A DNA stretch of 64,000 nt from Agrobacterium sp. AGB01. GTDB lineage: Bacteria > Pseudomonadota > Alphaproteobacteria > Rhizobiales > Rhizobiaceae. The notes beneath the pieces are model-generated. The model saw only the letters and a program-made list of their open reading frames with translations, did no database searches and was not told where the DNA came from. Made by a program: the position numbers and the translations under genes. Every line of letters begins with the position of its first letter. Within the stretch, counting starts at the first letter, position 1. Location of the stretch: positions 248,001-312,000 of the forward strand of contig NZ_JACVAB010000004.1 in the NCBI RefSeq assembly GCF_014851585.1, read 5' to 3'. Positions 54,038 to 62,393 of this stretch are shown here, in pieces.

Positions 54038-54799
54038 TCAGTGACGCAGATCGGACAGGAACCGCTGCGCGCGCGGATGGCGTGGTGTGGTGAAAAACTC
54101 TTCAGGCGTTGCCTTCTCGATAATTTCACCGGCATCGATGAACCAGATGCGGTCGGCAACTTCGCGGGCGAAGCCCATTTCATGCGTGACACACATCATG
54201 GTCATGCCTTCTGCAGCCAATCCCTTCATCACGGCCAGCACTTCGCCAACCATTTCAGGGTCGAGCGCGCTTGTCGGCTCATCAAACAGCATGACCGGTG
54301 GCTCCATGGCCAGAGCGCGGGCAATCGCCACACGCTGCTGTTGACCGCCGGACAATTGAGCCGGGTAAGCGCCAGCCTTGTCGGCCAGACCAACCCGATC
54401 CAGAAGTTTCAAGGCCTTGTCGCGGGCTACATCCGGTGCAACGCCTTTGACGCGGATGGGCGAGATCGTCACGTTTTCCAGCACCGACAGATGCGGAAAC
54501 AAATTGAAGCTCTGGAATACGAAACCCACCCGGCTGCGCAGCAGATTGAGTTCCTTCGTTTTTGTCGCCGCATGAATGTCCTGGCCATCCAGCGTGATCG
54601 AACCGCTGTTGATTTCCTCAAGACGATTAACGGTGCGGATCAGCGTCGACTTGCCGGAACCGGAAGGACCACAGATGACGACCACTTCGCCACGCGCCAC
54701 CTCAGCGTCGACATTCTTCAGAACCTGATAGTCGCCATAACTTTTGCAGACATTCGAGATACGGATCGTCTGCTCTTTCGATGATGATGTCGTGGTCAT
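54038..54799 (-). CDS. Polar amino-acid ABC transporter ATP-binding protein (GlnQ-like)
   Basis: 253 residues. Walker [17 protein letters not shown]-loop [13 protein letters not shown], signature [20 protein letters not shown], Walker [22 protein letters not shown]-loop VTHEMGFA: the classic PAAT ATPase set. It starts 4 bases inside the preceding permease gene end (ATGA). Confidence 0.95.
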   Translation of the reverse strand: MTTTSSSKEQTIRISNVCKSYGDYQVLKNVDAEVARGEVVVICGPSGSGKSTLIRTVNRLEEINSGSITLDGQDIHAATKTKELNLLRSRVGFVFQSFNLFPHLSVLENVTISPIRVKGVAPDVARDKALKLLDRVGLADKAGAYPAQLSGGQQQRVAIARALAMEPPVMLFDEPTSALDPEMVGEVLAVMKGLAAEGMTMMCVTHEMGFAREVADRIWFIDAGEIIEKATPEEFFTTPRHPRAQRFLSDLRH

Positions 54800-55554
54800 G
54801 GCTGCTCCGTTATGATTTTGGCCTGCGCCAGCGTTTCCGGTTGCGGGCGGGCAACCACACCCGCGCGGCGCTTGGCAATACGGCGCTCAACAGCATTGGC
54901 GAGATAGGTCAGGCTCCAGCAGATGGCGTAATAAACGATTGCCAGAATGAGGAAGACCTGGAAGGGCTGCGTCAGAAGCTGGTTGTTAACCTGGCTTGCC
55001 GCGAAGGTAAGGTCCGGCACGTTAATGACATAACCAAGCGTCGTATCCTTGATCGTCGCAACGAAGGTCGAGATCATGCTCGGGATCATGTTATAGAGCG
55101 CCTGCGGCAGGATGATAAAACGCATGGCGCTGAGATAGCTGTGACCCAGCGCTCTTGCTGCATCCATCTGCCCTGCCCCCAGGGCAACAATACCAGCCCG
55201 GACAACTTCGCTAAGGAATGCGCCCTGATAGACAACGAGCGTCACCAGCATAATGGCGAAGCTTGGTACATCAGCCCCCGTCCACAACGGGATGAGGAAG
55301 TAGGTCCACAGGATCAGCATCAGCAACGGTACGCCGCGTGTAACGTAAACCAATGCTGTGATCGGCCACCGCACCATGCGCCATTTGGACAGGCGTGCCA
55401 TGGCCATCAGAATGCTGACCGGGAACGCAAAGGCAATAGCGAGCGCTGACAGAATAAGCGTGTTGGCAAGGCCACCAAGCGGGCCATTCGGGTACTGACC
55501 GATCAACAAAAGCAGCCAGTAGTCTTGGATGATGGTGATCATATCTCCGATCAT
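54796..55554 (-). CDS. Polar amino-acid ABC transporter permease (HisM/GlnP type)
   Basis: 252 residues from ATG 55554, overlapping the upstream permease stop (ATGA) with GGAGGG at good spacing; an ATG at 55569 is also open. Five membrane helices and the EAA-type loop [22 protein letters not shown] identify a His/Glu/Gln-type permease. Confidence 0.94.
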   Translation of the reverse strand: MIGDMITIIQDYWLLLLIGQYPNGPLGGLANTLILSALAIAFAFPVSILMAMARLSKWRMVRWPITALVYVTRGVPLLMLILWTYFLIPLWTGADVPSFAIMLVTLVVYQGAFLSEVVRAGIVALGAGQMDAARALGHSYLSAMRFIILPQALYNMIPSMISTFVATIKDTTLGYVINVPDLTFAASQVNNQLLTQPFQVFLILAIVYYAICWSLTYLANAVERRIAKRRAGVVARPQPETLAQAKIITEQP

Positions 55555-56258
55555 GCCCGTGCCCTCCATACAGGATCCAGACGCATCGACAGATAAGCTC
55601 CGGCAGCCATGATCAACAGCGAGAAGAAGAGATAAAGAACAGTTCCAACCAGATAGATTTCAAAGGTCTGGAAGCTGAGATTTTCAATTTCCTTGACCGC
55701 ATGGGTCAATTCGGACGCGCCGATAACCAGAGCAAGACTGCTGTTCTTGAACAGGGAAACACTATGGTTGATCAGCGGCGGCAATGCATTACGCACACCT
55801 TGCGGCATGATGATGAAGCGCATGGCCGACAGATAGCCGTGCCCCAGTGCTTTTGCCGCCTCCATCTGCCCCGGACTGACCGAGCGCAAACCTGACCGCA
55901 AATCCTCACTGAAATAGGCGGCCTGACAAAGCCCAAGCCCTACCACGGCAAACACTGCTTCGGCGTTATGATCCGTCAGCCAATTTGTCAGTCCCGACGG
56001 CAGCAAGGTGAAGATACCGAAGTACCACAACATCAACTGCACCAGTGTCGGCACATTACGATGGTAGGAAACATGTGCCGCAACAAGACGATCACCGAAT
56101 TTGAACGGCGAAAAGCGGATGCACAACAGCGCCAGCGCCAGTGACATGGCCAGCGACCACGAGCCAAGGAAGATAGCAAATGTGATCTTGATGCCGTGGA
56201 GCAGCATCCCGATGTACTCCTGATTGCTCAGGACGGACATCAGATCAAAGCCGCTCAC
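55551..56258 (-). CDS. Polar amino-acid ABC transporter permease (HisM/GlnP type)
   Basis: 235 residues, second half of the channel. Its EAA loop ([32 protein letters not shown]) is nearly identical to that of the partner permease. ATGA overlaps on both sides show coupling with the SDR gene upstream and the permease downstream. Confidence 0.94.
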   Translation of the reverse strand: MSGFDLMSVLSNQEYIGMLLHGIKITFAIFLGSWSLAMSLALALLCIRFSPFKFGDRLVAAHVSYHRNVPTLVQLMLWYFGIFTLLPSGLTNWLTDHNAEAVFAVVGLGLCQAAYFSEDLRSGLRSVSPGQMEAAKALGHGYLSAMRFIIMPQGVRNALPPLINHSVSLFKNSSLALVIGASELTHAVKEIENLSFQTFEIYLVGTVLYLFFSLLIMAAGAYLSMRLDPVWRARA

Positions 56259-57034
56259 GGCTTTGGCTCCTTGGTGACATCAGACTGCGCGGCAGTTTGT
56301 GGCTTGGCAGTTTGAAGACCCCCCATCACCTGCAAAGTCGGGGTAATCTCCATGTGACCAATATTGACAGCAACTGGTGCTGCGATGGCAAAGGCTATCG
56401 CATCGGCGATGTCTTCTGCCTTTGGTAATTCAAAGCCATCGATAAAACGTTCACGCACGCTCGGGTCATTGCCGTGCACGTGATTGAAGATATCCGTCGC
56501 AACACGGCCCGGGCAGATTTCTGTCACACGGACACGCTTGCCAAATGCATCCAGCCGCAACTGGTTCGACAGCATGGCAACACCAGCCTTGACGGCGTGG
56601 TAAGTGGAGTTTCCTCCAAAGTTGTAATTGCCGGCAATCGACGAAATGTTGATGACGTGACCGCGGTCGCGCTCCACCATGCCCGGAACAATCAGACGGC
56701 AGATATGCAGAACCGCACGCAGGTTCACATCGACAAGAAGATCAATGTCGTCGGCATCAGCCTGCAGGAATTTTTTCGGCCTGTCGACACCGGCATTATT
56801 GACCAGAATATCGAACTGAACCTTCTCGGAGAGAGTGGCAAGCGCTGCACGATCGGTAACATCTATAGCATGCGCTATGCAGCCGGTACGTTTTGCAAGT
56901 TCATTCAACGCATCCGCACTGCGGGCAACGGCATGAACTTCAACATTTTCGCGTCGGAGCCGCTCTACAACTGCTGCGCCGATACCGGATGAAGCACCGG
57001 TGACCAAAGCGGTCTTGTAATCGGAGAATGGCAT
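56255..57034 (-). CDS. Classical short-chain dehydrogenase/reductase (YdfG-like)
   Basis: 259 residues. Cofactor motif TGASSGIG (near 12-19), DILVNNAGVDRPKK, catalytic Ser in NISSIAG, YHAVK, and ICPGRVATDIF resemble YdfG/serine 3-dehydrogenases that act on 3-hydroxy acids. It has an additional 30-residue Gln/Lys-rich tail. It is the first gene of the transporter operon, divergent from a LysR gene, which suggests it acts on the imported amino acid or hydroxy acid. Confidence 0.9.
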   Translation of the reverse strand: MPFSDYKTALVTGASSGIGAAVVERLRRENVEVHAVARSADALNELAKRTGCIAHAIDVTDRAALATLSEKVQFDILVNNAGVDRPKKFLQADADDIDLLVDVNLRAVLHICRLIVPGMVERDRGHVINISSIAGNYNFGGNSTYHAVKAGVAMLSNQLRLDAFGKRVRVTEICPGRVATDIFNHVHGNDPSVRERFIDGFELPKAEDIADAIAFAIAAPVAVNIGHMEITPTLQVMGGLQTAKPQTAAQSDVTKEPKP

Positions 57035-57096
57035 TCTGATCCCCTTTATTTGTTGCCATGAACATTAGCTAAGCTTTGGGCTCTTGCCTAAGACCG

Positions 57097-57113
57097 ATTA
57101 CTTTTGGAGTAAT
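57097..57113. promoter_or_regulatory. Candidate LysR operator for the transporter/SDR operon
   Basis: ATTACT-TTTGG-AGTAAT is a perfect palindrome (57097-57102 / 57108-57113) with the T-N11-A core of LysR sites. It lies 63 bases upstream of the SDR ATG and about 150 upstream of the divergent LysR gene, the usual activating position. Confidence 0.55.
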
Positions 57114-57264
57114 AAGGAACTTTTATGGAGGGCAGAAAACAGCTTTTCCGTACGGGATTGGCGAAAATCCACGACAGCGAATTACGAAATTCATACAAGG
57201 GCCTGCATTGCAAAACCTGCCCGAGCCTGTAATCTGCGCGCCACTCAAAACCATTTGAAAAAAC

Positions 57265-58170
57265 ATGGATATAAGACGTTTAAAATCGTTCATCGTCATT
57301 GTTGATAGCGGCAGCATCACGCGTGCGGCAGATATTCTGCATCTCGCACAGCCGGCCCTCAGCCAGCAGCTCGCAGCGCTTGAAGAACATTTTGGCCAGA
57401 AGTTGCTCATCCGTAGCCAGCAGGGTGTGACGATGACCGATGCCGGCCACGCTGTTTACCGTCACGCGCAGATCATCCTACGCCAGATGGAACAGGCACA
57501 GGTGGATGCATCGGCGGCTGGAAATTCGATTGCCGGACGGGTTTCCGTCGGTCTCGTACCCTTTAGCAGCGCAGCAACATTGTCGGTCGATCTTCTGGCC
57601 GAAACACGTAAACGTCACCCAGGCATTCTCATCCATCTGACCGAAAGCGTCGGACAGACCTATAGCCAGATGATCATGAACGGTCGCCTTGAACTGGCGC
57701 TGATTCATGGCGTCGGCCCGATCAAGGGCGTGCGTTTCGAACCGCTGCTGAGTGAAGAGTTTTATCTGGTGGCGCATCGGGATTTTGCCATCGAGGCGGA
57801 CTCAAAACCGGTGCCGATTGCCGCACTGGACGGTATGCCGATGCTGATGCCGCCTGCGTACAATTTTGTACGCCGTGCTGTCGATACAGCTTTTACCCGA
57901 AGCCGCATCAACCTCAAGGTTGTCGCAGAGGTAGAGATTGTCAGAACTCTCGCACGTGCCGTTGCCAATGGCCTTGGCGCAACCATCATGCCGAAGGCGA
58001 TCGCTGACCGTATCGTCTCAGAAACTAGCGAGCCGCTGATCTGTCGTATCCTGTCACCTCGTATCGAGGAAACCCTGTCCTTGTGCACATCCGACCAGAA
58101 TTCTTTGTCGGAACCAGCATTTGCCGTGAAGGACATTCTGGTCGAGCTTACCGAAAAGTTGAAGCTGTAA
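57265..58170 (+). CDS. LysR-family transcriptional regulator (Nac/CynR-like)
   Basis: 301 residues. Helix-turn-helix at the N-terminus (MDIRRLKSFIVIVDSGSITRAADILHLAQPALSQQLAALEEHFG, with QKLLIRSQQGV) and a LysR effector domain. The FIVIVDSGSITRAA pattern occurs in regulators near amino-acid or nitrogen catabolic genes. Divergent from the SDR/amino-acid transporter operon and convergent with the aminotransferase, it may control the former through the palindrome at 57097-57113. Confidence 0.92.
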   Translation: MDIRRLKSFIVIVDSGSITRAADILHLAQPALSQQLAALEEHFGQKLLIRSQQGVTMTDAGHAVYRHAQIILRQMEQAQVDASAAGNSIAGRVSVGLVPFSSAATLSVDLLAETRKRHPGILIHLTESVGQTYSQMIMNGRLELALIHGVGPIKGVRFEPLLSEEFYLVAHRDFAIEADSKPVPIAALDGMPMLMPPAYNFVRRAVDTAFTRSRINLKVVAEVEIVRTLARAVANGLGATIMPKAIADRIVSETSEPLICRILSPRIEETLSLCTSDQNSLSEPAFAVKDILVELTEKLKL

Positions 58171-58181
58171 GGTAGTTGCCC

Positions 58182-58204
58182 GCCGGCCCGACATTCAGGC
58201 CGGC
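58182..58204. terminator. Hairpin between convergent LysR and aminotransferase genes
   Basis: GCCGGCC (58182-58188) / GGCCGGC (58198-58204), 7 bp, 9-base loop, no T-run. It lies between stops at 58170 and 58218. Confidence 0.5.
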
Positions 58205-58217
58205 AGATCAAATCTAA

Positions 58218-59423
58218 TCAGCGCATATCCGTGCAGTACTGCGCGATACGGGCGCACCCTTCGTTCAACATTTCGTCGGTAGTGGCATAGGAAATGCGGA
58301 AATACGGGCTCATGCCGTAGGCCGCACCCTGAACGGTGGCAACGTGGTGCTCTTCAACCAGTCCCATGACAAAATCGACATCGCTTTCAATCTTGCGCCC
58401 ACCCTTGGTGGTCTTGCCGATCAGCCCGGACATGTTCGGGTACAGGTAAAATGCACCTTCCGGCTTGTGGCAACGCAGGCCCTCAATTTCCGCCAGCTTG
58501 CCCAGCACAAGATCGCGACGCTCGCGATAGATTGTAGCGCGTTCCTTCAACAAATCCTGCGGTCCATCCAATGCTGCAATGGCTGCAGCCTGCGTAACCG
58601 TGGAGATACCACCGCTATTTTGGCCGTTCACGTTGCTGATCGCCGCAATCAGTTCCTTGGAACCACTGGCACAATAACCAAGACGCCAACCGGTCATCGC
58701 ATAGGCTTTGGAAACGCCATTCATCGTCAGGACACGGTCATAGAGACGTGGTTCAACATCGGCAATCGTGCCGAATTCAAACCCGTCATAAACGAGATGT
58801 TCGTAAATATCGTCGGTTAGGATCCAGACATCCGGATGACGCAGCATCACCTCTGCAATTGCTGCCATTTCCGACCGTGAGCAGGCAGCGCCGGTTGGAT
58901 TGTTCGGGAAGTTCAACAGCAGCCATTTGGTACGCGGCGTGATTGCCGCTTCAAGATCTTCTGCACGCAGTTTGAACCCCGTCTCTTCAACGCAGGGAAC
59001 AGGAACCGGCACACCGCCGGCAAACTTGACGATGTCGGCATAGCTTACCCATGACGGCGTTGGAATAACCACCTCGTCACCGGGATTACAGGTAGCAAGC
59101 ATCGCATTAAAAATCACCTGCTTGCCGCCGCCGGATACGATAATCTGGCTTGCATCATAGGTGAGGTTGTTGTCGCGCTTGAACTTTCTGGCGATAGCAG
59201 CCTTCAGCGCCGGTGTGCCATCCATAGGCGGATATTTTGTCTGGCCACCAAGAGCAGCCGCATGGGCCGCCTCAATGGCATGGGCAGGTGTCGGGAAATC
59301 CGGTTCCCCAGAAGAGAGACTGACAACCTTGATGCCTTGCGCAGCCAGTTCTCTGGCACGCTGTGTCATGGCAGCAGAAGCGGATATGGAGACGTTTTTC
59401 AATCTGTCAGCGGTAGAAGGCAT
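58218..59423 (-). CDS. Class I pyridoxal-phosphate aminotransferase (aspartate aminotransferase type)
   Basis: 401 residues. PLP-binding Lys239 in NGVSKAYAMTGWRLGY, Asp/Tyr in ILTDDIYEHLVYDG, NNPTG (NFPNNPTG), and the substrate Arg in a C-terminal RISYATTDE. The sequence is typical of the AspC/aspartate-prephenate family of alphaproteobacteria. It probably feeds carbon skeletons of the transported amino acid into central metabolism. It is 49 bases downstream of pxpA and likely co-transcribed. Confidence 0.93.
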   Translation of the reverse strand: MPSTADRLKNVSISASAAMTQRARELAAQGIKVVSLSSGEPDFPTPAHAIEAAHAAALGGQTKYPPMDGTPALKAAIARKFKRDNNLTYDASQIIVSGGGKQVIFNAMLATCNPGDEVVIPTPSWVSYADIVKFAGGVPVPVPCVEETGFKLRAEDLEAAITPRTKWLLLNFPNNPTGAACSRSEMAAIAEVMLRHPDVWILTDDIYEHLVYDGFEFGTIADVEPRLYDRVLTMNGVSKAYAMTGWRLGYCASGSKELIAAISNVNGQNSGGISTVTQAAAIAALDGPQDLLKERATIYRERRDLVLGKLAEIEGLRCHKPEGAFYLYPNMSGLIGKTTKGGRKIESDVDFVMGLVEEHHVATVQGAAYGMSPYFRISYATTDEMLNEGCARIAQYCTDMR

Positions 59424-59471
59424 CGGAATGATCTTTCTGTGAGATGAAGGAGAAGGCCGATGAGCGGCCTG

Positions 59472-60239
59472 TTAAGACGCAAGTTCTGCGGCCGGTGCGA
59501 GGGTCGCGCCTGATGCAATGATTTCGCTGCGCACGATACCGGCCAATTCCAGCGAACCCGGCGTATCGCTGTGTACAAGAATGGACCGAGCCGGCATGGC
59601 AAGGATGGTGCCATCGATAGCCTCAACTGTCCCATCGGTCAGAAAACGGCGAACACGGGCACGCACGGATAGTTCATCTTTGACCAACGCACCTGGAAGA
59701 CCACGGGCAACAAGGTTACCCTTAGCGTCATAGGCACGGTCGGCCAGGAATAGGGCAAGGGTTTTTAAACCGGCACGCTTGGCGGCTTTTTCGATTTCAC
59801 TTTGCGGGGTTACAAAGACCACCAGCTTGGGATCAACAGCCGAAATGGCGTTCATCATCATGTCGGCAAGCACCGGATCACGATTGACCATGTTGCCCAT
59901 GGCCGCATGAAAACTGAAATGGCCAACCTCAACGCCTTCGCTTTTGGCGATCGCGATCAGTGCACCCAGTTGGTAAAGCATCTGCTGGCGCAATTCATCG
60001 GGCTGAAACGGCAGTTCGCGCCGCCCGAAACCCGTTCGATCAGGCAAGCCCGGATGCGCACCGATACCAACGCCATTCTGCTTGGCCAAACGCACCATTC
60101 GCGCCATTGTGTCAGGATCACCCCCGTGAAAACCGCAGGCAATATTGGCGGATGACACCAGCTTCATCATCGCGTCATCGTCACACAAGCGGTATGGCCC
60201 AAAACCTTCACCCATGTCGGAATTGAGATCGATTTTCAT
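59472..60239 (-). CDS. pxpA: 5-oxoprolinase subunit A (PxpA, LamB/YcsF family)
   Basis: 255 residues. It opens with KIDLNSDMGEGFG and has ANIACGFHGGDP, GIGAHPGLPDRTGFGRRE and the C-terminal RSILVHSDTPG block; the metal/substrate Asp and His residues of the LamB/YcsF fold are present. With PxpB and PxpC it forms the bacterial ATP-dependent 5-oxoprolinase that converts pyroglutamate to glutamate. It lies downstream of pxpC on the same strand. Confidence 0.93.
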   Translation of the reverse strand: MKIDLNSDMGEGFGPYRLCDDDAMMKLVSSANIACGFHGGDPDTMARMVRLAKQNGVGIGAHPGLPDRTGFGRRELPFQPDELRQQMLYQLGALIAIAKSEGVEVGHFSFHAAMGNMVNRDPVLADMMMNAISAVDPKLVVFVTPQSEIEKAAKRAGLKTLALFLADRAYDAKGNLVARGLPGALVKDELSVRARVRRFLTDGTVEAIDGTILAMPARSILVHSDTPGSLELAGIVRSEIIASGATLAPAAELAS

Positions 60240-60268
60240 CAGTTCCTCCCTCTTGATCCGGTTGCTGC

Positions 60269-61264
60269 TCAGGCCATCGCCTTAAGCGCGCGCTTGACCA
60301 TGTCTGCAGTCCGTTTGATGTCTTCTAAATAGGTTTTTACCGCCTGCTCGACCTGGCGTGCCTCTTCGTGGCTGGACCGGACAAACCTGATCTTGCCACC
60401 GGGATTTGCCTGTCCAAGCCGCCAGAGGTCAGCCTCGATCACGCCGGCAATTTTTGGATATCCACCAGCTGTATTGGCGTCACTCATCTGAATGATCGGT
60501 TCACCACCGGGCGGAACCTGTACAACGCCTGGAACCACACCGTGCGAGCGCATTTCTCTGATCTCGGTCGGTTTGATTGGCTCACCGGAAAGCCTGTAAC
60601 CGGTGCGGTCACTGCGCGACGAGATACGCCAGACCTGCCCCCAGAAGGCTTCACCATCATCGGTAAACAGATGATGTTCGCCAGCCGGAATAGCGCGAAC
60701 CTGCAAAACGCCGTCAACGATGTCAGGAAAGACATTGGCCAAAGCTTGTGATGGCTCCACCACCGCCAAGCCACTTGCAGGCAGTGGCAAAATATTCTCC
60801 TGCCTGCCAGTTTTCAGATGATCACCCTTGGCAAGCGGCTTTCCGTCATTGCCGCCGAAATTGCCGCGCAGTGCCGTGCTGCGTGATCCCATCAGCACCG
60901 GGACATCCAATCCGCCGCCAACAGCAACATAAGCGCGGGCGCGTTTGCCCGGTTGGCGCAATTCCAGCACATCACCGTCCTTGGCCAGATGAGCGCACCA
61001 TGGCAACACGTCTTTGTCGTTCAGCAGAACCAGGCCATCTGTACCGGTTACCGCAAAAACCATTGGCGTAGAAACACGCAACTTGAACGGAAAGGTCTGT
61101 ACTTCGATGACCGCCGCTTCCGGCTCGTTCCCGACAAGAACATTGCCGGTTCTTACCGCAAGCGGATCCATGGCGCCGCCAGCCGTGACACCAATATTGC
61201 GAAAGCCCGGACGTCCGAGATCCTGAACGGTGTTGAAAGGGCCAGTTTCGAGGATTTCGATCAT
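60269..61264 (-). CDS. pxpC: 5-oxoprolinase subunit C (PxpC, KipA / biotin-dependent carboxyltransferase family)
   Basis: 331 residues from ATG 61264, which overlaps the pxpB stop (ATGA); a longer frame upstream would overlap pxpB extensively. Family blocks: NTVQDLGRPGFRNIGVTAGGAMDPLAVRTGN, VFAVTGTDG, RAYVAVGGGLDVPVLMGSRST and QVPPGGEPIIQMSDANTAGGYPKI. It is homologous to allophanate hydrolase subunit 2 and urea amidolyase segments and forms the active site with PxpB. Confidence 0.92.
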   Translation of the reverse strand: MIEILETGPFNTVQDLGRPGFRNIGVTAGGAMDPLAVRTGNVLVGNEPEAAVIEVQTFPFKLRVSTPMVFAVTGTDGLVLLNDKDVLPWCAHLAKDGDVLELRQPGKRARAYVAVGGGLDVPVLMGSRSTALRGNFGGNDGKPLAKGDHLKTGRQENILPLPASGLAVVEPSQALANVFPDIVDGVLQVRAIPAGEHHLFTDDGEAFWGQVWRISSRSDRTGYRLSGEPIKPTEIREMRSHGVVPGVVQVPPGGEPIIQMSDANTAGGYPKIAGVIEADLWRLGQANPGGKIRFVRSSHEEARQVEQAVKTYLEDIKRTADMVKRALKAMA

Positions 61265-61968
61265 AGCTCTACCCTCGCTGGCACAAAACGGACTGTGTCG
61301 CCAGGCGCCAGAAGCGCTGGTGTCGCTGACGTTGGATCGAACATTTTCAAGTCCGCGTAGCCGATTGAGTTCCAACCATTGGGACCGGTCAGCATGGCAA
61401 CACCGGTCTGCATGCCACCAATTGTTACGCAACCCTTTTCCATCTTGATGGACGGCACCGTTTTGCGCGGCATGTAAATACGGCCGTCAAGCCCGTGCAG
61501 GTACCCAAAGCCGGGCGCGCTACCGAGCGCAAAAACCCTGTATGTCGCTTCATGATGAATGCGTACAACCTCACGGTCACTTAAGCCGGAAAAGTCGCAT
61601 AATGCGGCAAGATCCGTTGCGTATTCACCGCCGTAATGAACCGGTATCTCAACCGTTTTTCCCGAGAGATCGAGACTTGCGGCATTGTCCCATGCTTCCA
61701 GCAGACGGCCGATAACGGCATCGGGGTCCGCAGGCGTTTCCTTGAAAATGGTAAGAAGGTTGGTCATGCCGGGAATGACTTCCGCGACATCAACCCATGC
61801 ACTTACAGTTTGCGAAAGCGCCCAGATAAAGCGCTGTGCCGGTAAATCGAATTCACCCGGCGCTTCAAGCAGGAAGGAGCGTGAGCCGATGAAGGAAATA
61901 TTTGCCCGACCTTTAACGACAGGCTGAATTTCATGGTGCGACGCGAGGATGCTTGATCTGGCAATCAT
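61261..61968 (-). CDS. pxpB: 5-oxoprolinase subunit B (PxpB, KipI / allophanate hydrolase subunit 1)
   Basis: 235 residues. Typical blocks: GSRSFLLEAPGEFDLPAQRFIWAL, VEIPVHYGGEYATDLAAL, REVVRIHHEATYRVFALGSAPGFGYLHGLD, and SIGYADLKMFDP near the end. It pairs with PxpC; ATGA overlaps join it to both neighbours. Its upstream neighbours are carboxylase components, which is common in rhizobial clusters of this kind. Confidence 0.93.
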   Translation of the reverse strand: MIARSSILASHHEIQPVVKGRANISFIGSRSFLLEAPGEFDLPAQRFIWALSQTVSAWVDVAEVIPGMTNLLTIFKETPADPDAVIGRLLEAWDNAASLDLSGKTVEIPVHYGGEYATDLAALCDFSGLSDREVVRIHHEATYRVFALGSAPGFGYLHGLDGRIYMPRKTVPSIKMEKGCVTIGGMQTGVAMLTGPNGWNSIGYADLKMFDPTSATPALLAPGDTVRFVPARVEL

Positions 61969-62393
61969 GATTGAGGCTCGAGTTCGAACAAAACATCACC
62001 GAAGCCAACCAGAGCATTCTGCTCGGCGAGCTGGCGGGTTAGCAAGCCAGTGCGGCCGGCAAGGACGGGAACGAGGATTTGGCCGATACGGATAAATCCA
62101 ATCACATCGGACGCAACAACCGAGCGGGGGAATTGACCCGCCTCAGAGGCAAGAGACGGATGTGACAAATGGAAATGCCCGGCAATCGGTGCATTCACCG
62201 TCGCGCCGGATGTCGCACTCGTCGGTTTAAAAGTCACGGTAGACGAAGACGTTCTCACGGTCTCCGGCACGGAAATAACCAGCCGCAACTGCGCATTCGG
62301 TGTGGAGATTTCCAAGCCTTCGACACCGGCAGCTGTCAACATCTCCGTCAGGGCTTCAAGAGAGGCGGGATCGGTGAAATCGAGCCTGCTCAT
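61965..62393 (-). CDS. Biotin-carrier-like protein without a biotinylation site
   Basis: 142 residues from ATG 62393, which overlaps the biotin carboxylase stop (ATGA) and has GGAG upstream. The N-terminal helix-and-linker region resembles AccB (LTEMLTAAGVEGLEIS, QLRLVISVPE), then a Ser/Thr-rich linker and a lipoyl/biotinyl fold (NAPIAGHFHLSHPS). Where a biotin carrier has EAMKM, this protein has PVLAGRTGLL (about 109-118), so no lysine can be biotinylated. The genuine carrier is encoded at 63772. It may be a structural subunit or adaptor; no function can be assigned. Confidence 0.75.
   Translation of the reverse strand: MSRLDFTDPASLEALTEMLTAAGVEGLEISTPNAQLRLVISVPETVRTSSSTVTFKPTSATSGATVNAPIAGHFHLSHPSLASEAGQFPRSVVASDVIGFIRIGQILVPVLAGRTGLLTRQLAEQNALVGFGDVLFELEPQS

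Noticed and set aside
60269..61432. Longer pxpC product starting at 61432
   Set aside because: It would overlap pxpB by 170 bases in another frame; the ATGA-coupled start at 61264 matches the family N-terminus.
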